Below are positions 18,445-25,180 of a DNA stretch of 64,000 bases, piece after piece (within the stretch, counting starts at the first letter, position 1; the number at the start of each line of letters is the position of its first letter). Position numbers and translations under genes: made by a program. The notes under the pieces were generated by a model. That model did no database searches and was not told the origin of the DNA. It saw nothing but the letters and a program-made list of their open reading frames with translations. This stretch comes from Roseivirga seohaensis (lineage in GTDB: Bacteria > Bacteroidota > Bacteroidia > Cytophagales > Cyclobacteriaceae), in NCBI RefSeq assembly GCF_001592945.1, contig NZ_LRPB01000023.1:434001-498000 (forward strand), given 5' to 3'.

Positions 18445-18578
18445 AACCTCGTTTGCAACGAGGTTGCTGCACAATGCTGGAATGTAAATGGGTTGGCCGT
18501 GTATTATTTCGTTGTGTTTGTTGTTTTAGATCGCATTAGAAATGCTTTTGTAGACCCTTCTCGTTGCAAACGAGAAGG
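18445..18578. repeat. REP-like composite repeat, copy 1
   Basis: Head palindrome 18445-18465 (nine-base stem, loop TGC), then the core with ATCGCATTAGAAATGC at about 18530-18545 and the tail palindrome 18556-18578 (ten-base stem CCTTCTCGTT/AACGAGAAGG, loop GCA). The layout recurs at 18597-18761 and, diverged, at 35150-35245 and 36150-36203. Confidence 0.8.
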
Positions 18579-18596
18579 AGAGAGCCCACGCTCACT

Positions 18597-18761
18597 CAAC
18601 CTCGTTTGCAACGAGGTTGTTAGACAAAGCCAAAGCTAGAAATGGATTAGTGAAAAAATAACCGCTTTTTAGGAGTGTATGGCATCACAATCGGCTGTAC
18701 TTGTTGATATAAACCGCATTAAAAATGCTTGAGTAGTTCCTTCTCGTTGCAAACGAGAAGG
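18597..18761. repeat. REP-like composite repeat, copy 2
   Basis: Head palindrome 18597-18619 (ten-base stem, loop TGC), a longer spacer, the core AACCGCATTAAAAATGC at about 18712-18728, and tail palindrome 18739-18761, identical over 23 bases to the tail of copy 1. The head is also identical over 21 bases to the head of copy 1. Confidence 0.8.
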
Positions 18762-18807
18762 AGTGAATTATCTATTGGCTTGCAAGAATAGATTATATTC
18801 CGTCACA

Positions 18808-18839
18808 TTGTTTTGGGCTTTGGTCACATTTATTTTTTG
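18808..18839 (+). promoter_or_regulatory. Candidate promoter for the LytS-type kinase gene
   Basis: TTG at 18808-18810, 20 bases of spacer, then TATTTTTTG, one base longer than TAnnTTTG. The ATG at 18868 is 28 bases downstream. Confidence 0.45.
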
Positions 18840-18867
18840 AAGCAGATACCGAGCGGTATTCTTGGGT

Positions 18868-20436
18868 ATGGAAAAGAGAGAAATTAGACTTTGTAAAATC
18901 GAAAAATGGATGGCTATCAGTGTTATAGCTGTTATTTTGTTATTCATGGCAACAATTGCCGCTTCAGAGTTCTATGAGTATAATAGAACATGGAGGTTTG
19001 GTTTATATCAGGTATCAAGGGTCTTCTTCGTTGCTACTCTGTTTTTTTATTTGCGTAAGCTTTTAGAATCTGGTTACCTAACTACTTTGACTTCTTGGAG
19101 ATTCTATTTTAAAGTGTTTATACTTTTAATTTTAGGCGCGTCTATTACTGCCTTGCTTAGCTATTACTCTAGTACACAATTTTACGACCATGTTTTATCT
19201 GGATTAGAAAGGAAGGAATCTTCTTTTATCCCTTTTATGTTTGATAGCACAAGATTTAGCTTTGATCAAGAGGATGCTTCTTTGGTTCACTTTATTGGAC
19301 ACGCGTATTTTTTCTTTCAAGGATTATGTCTGATTGTAATCTACTTTTTCTTGAGAAGAATTTACGTGATGCCTAGCGCCTCAGCCCAGCTGAAAAGATA
19401 TCTTACCCCGTTTAAATCTGAGCTAAGAGCAATAGTTGTTTTCTGGTTTACGATTACTTTATTATACGTGTTTAGTAATTTAATCAGAATGCAGCTATCC
19501 GGTATTCCATATTCCTTTTCCTCTTATTTCTATACTATACCATTTTTACAAGCAATTATATTAATGGTATGTTCAGCTATTAACGTTCTTTGGTTGTATG
19601 CCTCAAAAGACTTACGTACGTTGATACAGCGGATACCTTTGGTTGTTTTGCTGGCCACTATTTTGAGTTTTTTGTTAACCTTATTAGCAACCTCCTATAC
19701 CTCGTTTGGTAGTGACCTTCAAAACATTGGGTTTACTGTTGATCAGCTTTTTATAATTTTAATTTTATCTCAAGTGTTCTCAATAGTGTATTTTGTTTTT
19801 AGAAGGAAAGCAATTACTAGAAGTGGCCAACTAATTTTGGACGTAGAACATTCCAAATCCGAACTCTCCCTGCTCAAATCTCAAATCAATCCGCACTTTT
19901 TGTTTAACTCTTTAAATACGGTGTATGGTTTGGCGCTAAATGAGGAAAGCCCAAAAACGGCCCATGCCGTGCAGCGACTAAGTGAGATGATGCGTTTTAT
20001 GCTCCACGAAAACCACGCTGAGAAAATTCCTTTGCAGAAGGAAATTGATTACCTCCGTAATTACATCGAACTTCAAACTTTGCGAATTTCACAAAAAGAT
20101 CATTTTCAATTGGAAGTAGATGTAGCGGAGGGTTGCCAAGGAGAAATTACGCCCATGGTGCTGATTCCGTTTGTTGAAAATGCTTTTAAACATGGGGTCA
20201 GTTTTCAAAAACCCTCTTGGGTAAAAATAAAATTAACTTGTAATGCGGAAGAGGTGCATTTGAATGTGCAAAATAGCGTTCACAAACATGCAGAAGATCC
20301 TGAAAAAAGTAAATCAGGAATTGGGCTGGAGAATGTGAGAAAGCGTTTGGGCATTCTTTATCCTGAAAAACACCTATTTCAAATTTATGAAACGGAAGAC
20401 AGCTTTGAGGCTAACATTAAAATTACCTTGATATGA
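18868..20436 (+). CDS. LytS-type sensor histidine kinase
   Basis: About 522 residues from the ATG at 18868 (a TTG two codons earlier is less likely). The N-terminal 310 residues hold about eight membrane segments with no recognised sensor domain. The His_kinase domain follows: the phosphoacceptor histidine lies in KSQINPHFLFNSLN, then a GHKL ATPase with N-box FVENAFKHGV and G-box KSGIGLENVRKRL. It phosphorylates the response regulator encoded by the next gene, whose start overlaps this stop by four bases. The signal is unknown. Base composition looks lower in G+C in the membrane half, which may only reflect hydrophobic codons. Confidence 0.93.
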   Translation: MEKREIRLCKIEKWMAISVIAVILLFMATIAASEFYEYNRTWRFGLYQVSRVFFVATLFFYLRKLLESGYLTTLTSWRFYFKVFILLILGASITALLSYYSSTQFYDHVLSGLERKESSFIPFMFDSTRFSFDQEDASLVHFIGHAYFFFQGLCLIVIYFFLRRIYVMPSASAQLKRYLTPFKSELRAIVVFWFTITLLYVFSNLIRMQLSGIPYSFSSYFYTIPFLQAIILMVCSAINVLWLYASKDLRTLIQRIPLVVLLATILSFLLTLLATSYTSFGSDLQNIGFTVDQLFIILILSQVFSIVYFVFRRKAITRSGQLILDVEHSKSELSLLKSQINPHFLFNSLNTVYGLALNEESPKTAHAVQRLSEMMRFMLHENHAEKIPLQKEIDYLRNYIELQTLRISQKDHFQLEVDVAEGCQGEITPMVLIPFVENAFKHGVSFQKPSWVKIKLTCNAEEVHLNVQNSVHKHAEDPEKSKSGIGLENVRKRLGILYPEKHLFQIYETEDSFEANIKITLI

Positions 20437-21101
20437 TCAGAGCCATTGCCATAGATGACGAACCGATTGCGCTAGACATTATCGAAAGTCACGCCAATAA
20501 AATTCCGTTTTTGGAATTGAAAGCGAGCTTTACCAATGCCTATCAGGCCCTTGAATTTCTAAAAACCAATTCGGTTGACTTGCTGTTTTTGGATGTGAAA
20601 ATGCCGGATATCTCTGGAATGGATTTTCTGAAAAGTCTTTCGAAAGCGCCTTTGGTCATCTTCACCACGGCTTATCAGGAATACGCGCTGGAGAGTTATG
20701 ACTTTCAGACCGTAGATTACCTGCTAAAACCCTTCGATTTTGGAAGGTTTTTAAAGGCGGTAAATAAGGCCAGCGACCGACTGGAACAAAAGAATGATCA
20801 GCATCTTTTTCTGAAAACGGGTTATGAATATGTGCGACTTGAAATAGCGAAAATCAAATACGCCAAGGCCGAAGGCAACTATGTAAAGTTTGTAACGGAA
20901 AACGAACAAGTTCTCAGCCGAATGACAATGCAACAAGCTGAAAACGCACTTTTACCTCATGGCTTTTTAAAAACCCACCGCTCGTTTTTAGTCAATAAGA
21001 CCTTTATCAATAAAATAGAAAAGCATCAGTTAAGTATCGGTAGCGAGATAATTCCCATTAGCAGCATTTACTATCAGTTGTTGGTGGAGGCTATTGCTTG
21101 A
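20433..21101 (+). CDS. LytTR-type response regulator
   Basis: 222 residues. The receiver has acidic residues in IDDEPIA, the phosphorylated Asp in LFLDVKMPD (about residue 54) and the conserved Lys in LLKPFD. The C-terminal LytTR DNA-binding domain spans about 120-220 (IKYAKAEGNYVKF, then FLKTHRSFLVN). It overlaps the kinase gene by ATGA, so the two are translationally coupled. Targets are unknown; LytTR regulators bind direct repeats upstream of their genes. Confidence 0.94.
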   Translation: MIRAIAIDDEPIALDIIESHANKIPFLELKASFTNAYQALEFLKTNSVDLLFLDVKMPDISGMDFLKSLSKAPLVIFTTAYQEYALESYDFQTVDYLLKPFDFGRFLKAVNKASDRLEQKNDQHLFLKTGYEYVRLEIAKIKYAKAEGNYVKFVTENEQVLSRMTMQQAENALLPHGFLKTHRSFLVNKTFINKIEKHQLSIGSEIIPISSIYYQLLVEAIA

Positions 21102-21204
21102 GGATCAAAAAAACTGTTATTATCTCTTTTGGTAATTATAAAAAATATAAATCTCATCTTGTTTTCGTAGATTAGACTGCTTCTTACCAAAACATTTTGA
21201 ACGT

Positions 21205-23043
21205 ATGAGACTACATGAGATTATCGAGCAGCTTAACTTTAGAGAAAAGAACTCTTTTTTAAAGATCATCAATGAGTTAATTCCGATATCAAAAAACCGA
21301 AACGCAATCGATAAGATTATCTCGAGTTCGGACGGTGAATTAAAGAACTTGGATAGCGTCTTAATCAGTGAAGTTTTCGAATATATAGAAAGTGATTTTG
21401 AGAGATTTCTTCGAAATGAGTTCCTCGATACATCTTCGCAATTCGACTTATTGATTGATATTGTCAGTCGTGACGGTAATGCTATAATGAATAGGGAGTG
21501 GTTTTATTCGCTTTATTCCAAAGAAATTAAAGAGTTAAAGAAGAAGCTTAAAGTTTTACAATCTGAAATGACTTCGGGTAATTCAAACATTGCTCCAGAA
21601 CGACTTCGAGACTATAGAATCTATCAGGCTTGTGTGAACGTTGCGTATCAAAATGATTTAGCTAATAATTCTGATTCCAAAATCACTTCTGATGAGTTGA
21701 GCATTTTAGTTACTCTTACTAAAGAGCTTGCTTTGTCACAAGAAGAGATTAGGCTTATCAATTATCTGGTAATTCCTATTAGTCAAAAAGACGTTCAAGA
21801 AACGATTGATGAGTTGAGAAATAAAGGGGTTTTATTCTACTCTCAGAAGCAGAATAAAGTCTTTATTGCAGAAGAAGTTGTTAGAGTGCTAAGAGCTGTC
21901 AGAGGAAAAGAAGTTGCGGATAAACACTTTAGAAGAACTTTAAAAACCTTACTCGATTCCCAAATTAATTTAGTCTGTAGAAAACACAACATTGATTGGA
22001 AACTAAGCAGAGATCAGAAGATTAGACTAATCATAAAAGAAGGTTTAAGTTTTACTAAAACGCTTAGCGAAGACATATTCAAACCTGATCTTAACCTTAC
22101 GGATAGGAAAAAAATAATCAATGGAATAGCAGAGAAGCTCAACATAGCCAATTTTGGAGGAAGCACCCTTGAAGCAAAACTGGAATTAATTATTGATTAC
22201 TTTATTCATTTAGAAAAAGAAGAAAAGCTAGGGATTTCGACTGATGGTTATGAACGCCTTATGATAGATTTAGGGAGCTCCCTAAAAAGCATAAATAAGC
22301 AGCTTAAGGAAGAGTTTGAATTGAGTGAAGAGAACGTGCTTTCTGGAAAATACTTATTGGACTATAATATTAAGCCTAGAGATGTTCTGGATATTTTAGA
22401 TGAGGATTCTATTTCAGCTTTTTGTAAAGAGCATAACATATCTACAAGAGGAGATGAAATCTCAAATATTCTGAAAGCATATCAGGATTTGGAGAGTCTA
22501 TACATTGAAAACTATCACTTGATTGGAAATAGAGATTTAAACGCTCTTAAAGAAAACGGTCTTCAAATTAAGGAAGCTGATATTGGTTTGAAGTTCGAAA
22601 ACTTGACTGCCAGTATTTTGGAGAATTTAGGCTTTAGTATAGATAACCATCTGAAACGACAGATTAATAATAAGAAGAACCAAATTGATATTTTGATCAA
22701 CCTCGGTGACAATAATATTATTTTAGTGGAGTGTAAAACCAGTAAGGAAAACTACACCAAGTTCAGCAGTGTGTCTCGTCAGATCAAAGCTTATAAAGAG
22801 TTAACTCAAAGTGCTGGATATTCAGTGATAAAAACCTTGTTGATTGCTCCTAATTTTAGTGATGAGTTTGTCAATGATTGTCGAGATGATTTCGAACTGA
22901 ACCTATCATTAATAGAAGCTAAAACTCTTCTGAATATCTTCTTGGCCTTCAAAGAGTCAGGCTTAAAGAAGATCAATCAAAACTTATTTATGAGAGATGT
23001 TTTAATTCAGGAAGAACTGGTTTTAAAAGGTTTGAAGAGATGA
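21205..23043 (+). CDS. PD-(D/E)XK nuclease-like protein with SAP-like segment
   Basis: 612 residues, mainly helical, no signal peptide or membrane segment. The C-terminal part (about 475-590) has the restriction-endonuclease core: helix EN(L)TASILENLGF, then NQID (Asp495), IILVECK (Glu509 and Lys511) and a downstream RQIKAYKEL helix, which fits PD-(D/E)XK with spacing of 13 residues. A SAP-like segment about 388-431 contains CKEHNISTRGDEIS, a helix-hinge-helix DNA-binding pattern. The first 380 residues are unrecognised. It could be a lone restriction or DNA-repair nuclease or part of a defence system; no methylase or helicase is adjacent. The start at 21205 has no obvious promoter. The coding sequence looks AT-rich compared with neighbours. 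Confidence 0.75.
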   Translation: MRLHEIIEQLNFREKNSFLKIINELIPISKNRNAIDKIISSSDGELKNLDSVLISEVFEYIESDFERFLRNEFLDTSSQFDLLIDIVSRDGNAIMNREWFYSLYSKEIKELKKKLKVLQSEMTSGNSNIAPERLRDYRIYQACVNVAYQNDLANNSDSKITSDELSILVTLTKELALSQEEIRLINYLVIPISQKDVQETIDELRNKGVLFYSQKQNKVFIAEEVVRVLRAVRGKEVADKHFRRTLKTLLDSQINLVCRKHNIDWKLSRDQKIRLIIKEGLSFTKTLSEDIFKPDLNLTDRKKIINGIAEKLNIANFGGSTLEAKLELIIDYFIHLEKEEKLGISTDGYERLMIDLGSSLKSINKQLKEEFELSEENVLSGKYLLDYNIKPRDVLDILDEDSISAFCKEHNISTRGDEISNILKAYQDLESLYIENYHLIGNRDLNALKENGLQIKEADIGLKFENLTASILENLGFSIDNHLKRQINNKKNQIDILINLGDNNIILVECKTSKENYTKFSSVSRQIKAYKELTQSAGYSVIKTLLIAPNFSDEFVNDCRDDFELNLSLIEAKTLLNIFLAFKESGLKKINQNLFMRDVLIQEELVLKGLKR

Positions 23044-23194
23044 AAAAGTACGCGAAATCAGATCATTTCTGGAAGCGTTACCACCTTTAGTAAGCTTAAC
23101 GTGTCTAATTAAGAAAAAGGAAATTACGTTCTCCGAATGCATAATAAAGACCCTTCGGTAAGTTATCATGTTATCCTTAAATAAATTATGCACT

Positions 23195-23629
23195 ATGAAA
23201 CCCTTACCAATACTTTTAGTGCTCATTTTGGTCTCGTCTTGTCATAGTCAGGATGAACAACCAATAAATGACTCCATATTTGGAGTCTGGCAACTTGTTG
23301 GACGGTATGATGGTGGTTCTGCTCAACCCTATCAAGCGTTGGAGAATGGGTATATGATTACCTTCAAAACAGACTCAACACTTATCACTGAAGAGCCAAC
23401 ACTAGGGTGTTCTGTTGATCAGGTTGATGGTTCTTTTCAAACAAGGAAAGTTGAAAAAGGAGCAGAGCTCACCATGCAATTGAACTGTGAAGATAAAGAG
23501 CTGAGTTTGGTTTTTTACTATGGAATTGATGCTGAAGGTTACTTAGTTACTTCTCCAAAAGAATCATCTTGCGATGAAGGTTGTTATTCAAAGTTCAAGA
23601 GAATAAGTACTCCGAAAGCTTCTGATTGA
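23195..23629 (+). CDS. Putative lipoprotein, lipocalin-like, paralogue 1
   Basis: About 144 residues from the ATG at 23195 (the earlier ATG at 23168 would put nine residues before the signal). Signal peptide with lipobox-like LILVSSC; the cysteine is the probable lipid anchor. The body starts IFGVWQLVGRYDGG, a pattern seen in lipocalin-like proteins, and ends with CDEGCYSKFKR. The same order occurs in the next gene, so the two are tandem paralogues. Function unknown. Confidence 0.75.
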   Translation: MKPLPILLVLILVSSCHSQDEQPINDSIFGVWQLVGRYDGGSAQPYQALENGYMITFKTDSTLITEEPTLGCSVDQVDGSFQTRKVEKGAELTMQLNCEDKELSLVFYYGIDAEGYLVTSPKESSCDEGCYSKFKRISTPKASD

Positions 23630-23670
23630 AAGCTAAATCCTGAACTCATCACATCATAATTAATTAAAAA

Positions 23671-24069
23671 ATGAAAAATTTATTTAGCGCATTCGTAATC
23701 TTGTTATTGCTCGGTTCATGTGGTGAAAATGATATTGACAACACATATACTGATTACATCAAAGGAACATGGCAATTGGTGGAAATATACTCAAGTAATG
23801 GTGGGGCTGGTCAATGGTCTTCCGTAGCAGACGGCTACACTTATACATTCTTAGAGGATAATATTGTAATTGCCGACAAATTTGAGTGTGAGGGAACCTA
23901 TCAGTTTAGTGATGATGGTCGTTTAACTATCACCTTTAGTTGCCCAGATAATCAGTTTAACCTGACCTATAAAATTGAATCTAAAGATAACCTTATGGTC
24001 TTAACACCAGATCCGAGTCCATGTGATGAAGGCTGTGCTGAAAAATTTAAAAGGGTAACACCAGATTAA
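23671..24069 (+). CDS. Putative lipoprotein, lipocalin-like, paralogue 2
   Basis: 132 residues with a lipobox LLLLGSC (Cys17). After it comes IKGTWQLVEIYSSNGG and at the end CDEGCAEKFKR, matching the first paralogue at the same relative places (KGTWQLVE versus FGVWQLVG; paired cysteines near the end). The 41-base gap contains the stop of one and the ribosome-binding region of the other. Both are likely outer-membrane-anchored small beta-barrels of the lipocalin type, a guess from the pattern. Confidence 0.75.
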   Translation: MKNLFSAFVILLLLGSCGENDIDNTYTDYIKGTWQLVEIYSSNGGAGQWSSVADGYTYTFLEDNIVIADKFECEGTYQFSDDGRLTITFSCPDNQFNLTYKIESKDNLMVLTPDPSPCDEGCAEKFKRVTPD

Positions 24070-24111
24070 GGAGTCAACCATATGGTTGAAACGATGAAAT
24101 AGTAAGTGAAA

Positions 24112-25059
24112 TTAAAAAGGCAACTTTCCTAAATCAACATTACCACCGCTAATAATGATGCCTACTTTTTGGCCCGCAAACTGGGCTTTGTTTTTTAACA
24201 AGGCAGCAAAAGGCACAGCGCCAGAAGGCTCCACCACAATTTTCATTCGCTCCCAAATCAGGCGCATGGCATCAACTATTTCCTGATCGTTTACTACTAG
24301 AATTTCTTTCACCAGTTTCTGAATAATGGCAAAATTCTTATCGCCCACGGTCACCAAAAGGCCATCCGCAATGGTATGGGCGTTTGTATTGGGTACTATC
24401 TCTCCTTTCTGCATCGAAAGAAAAGTATCCATTGCACCTTTCGGTTCACCCGCAAAAACTCTGATTTTTGATTTTAAATAGTGAGCCGCCAATGCGGTTC
24501 CAGCCAACAACCCACCACCACCTACTGGCGTCATCATAACTTCCAAATCAGGCTGGTCTTCCATAAACTCTATGGCCGCAGTGCCCTGCCCTTCGATGAC
24601 CTTATTATCGTTATAAGGAGAAACATAAGTAGCCCCAGTTGCTTCCATAATCTTATTTGCCGCAGCTTCGCGAGCCGTTTGCGTAGGTTCGGAATATGTG
24701 ATTTCTGCGCCATAGCCCGCTACTGCTTTCTTCTTTACCTCTGGTGCGGTGTTGGGCATTACAATGTAAGCAGGAATGCCGCAGGTTTTGGCCGCCATGG
24801 CCATGGCCTGTGCGTGGTTTCCCGAACTGTGTGTTACCACACCCTTCGCCCTTTGTGCCTCTGAAAGCGAAAGCACAGCGTTTAAACCTCCACGCGCTTT
24901 AAAAGCTCCAATCTTTTGAAGGTTCTCGCATTTGAAATATACCTCGCAGCCAGCAATTGCATTGATACTTTCCGAAGTAAGAATCGGTGTGCGATGAATG
25001 AACGGCTTTATGCGTTCGTGTGCTTCGCGAAGCTCTGCTAAACTGATTGGTAATTCCAT
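24112..25059 (-). CDS. PLP-dependent threonine/serine dehydratase
   Basis: 315 residues of the fold-type II PLP family. The Schiff-base lysine lies in KIGAFKARGGLNA (Lys54), followed by SSGNHAQAMA, and the phosphate-binding loop is TPVGGGGLLAG. The length lacks the regulatory ACT domain of biosynthetic IlvA, so it is closer to catabolic threonine dehydratase (TdcB-like) or serine racemase, which cannot be separated by eye. It lies 121 bases downstream of polA on the same strand, and the gap holds a 14-base inverted repeat. Confidence 0.9.
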   Translation of the reverse strand: MELPISLAELREAHERIKPFIHRTPILTSESINAIAGCEVYFKCENLQKIGAFKARGGLNAVLSLSEAQRAKGVVTHSSGNHAQAMAMAAKTCGIPAYIVMPNTAPEVKKKAVAGYGAEITYSEPTQTAREAAANKIMEATGATYVSPYNDNKVIEGQGTAAIEFMEDQPDLEVMMTPVGGGGLLAGTALAAHYLKSKIRVFAGEPKGAMDTFLSMQKGEIVPNTNAHTIADGLLVTVGDKNFAIIQKLVKEILVVNDQEIVDAMRLIWERMKIVVEPSGAVPFAALLKNKAQFAGQKVGIIISGGNVDLGKLPF

Positions 25060-25080
25060 AGTGGTTTTAAATATGGTAAA

Positions 25081-25161
25081 AACCCTCCAAAAGTCGATGC
25101 TTTGATATGCTCAGAATTTATTAAAAACAGCTGAACTGTGTACTTGAACTTTTGGAGGGTT
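25081..25161. repeat. 14-base inverted repeat with 53-base loop
   Basis: 25081-25094 and 25148-25161 are perfect reverse complements in the gap between the polA stop and the dehydratase start. It could be a long-stem hairpin RNA, a palindromic mobile-type element or a terminator-like signal; no T run is evident. Confidence 0.55.
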
Positions 25162-25180
25162 GAGTAAAATAAACAAACTA

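Larger units (their letters stand above)
18390..18867. other. Intergenic region filled with REP-like palindromes
   Basis: This 478-base gap holds four near-perfect palindromes that form two composite repeats (listed separately at 18445-18578 and 18597-18761), then the candidate promoter of the sensor kinase gene. An open frame at 18421-18639 merely runs through the repeats. Confidence 0.8.

Noticed and set aside
18421-18639. 72-codon frame upstream of the LytS-type kinase
   Set aside because: Runs straight through the REP-like palindromes and contains the repeated SLNLVCNEV peptide, so it is repeat DNA.
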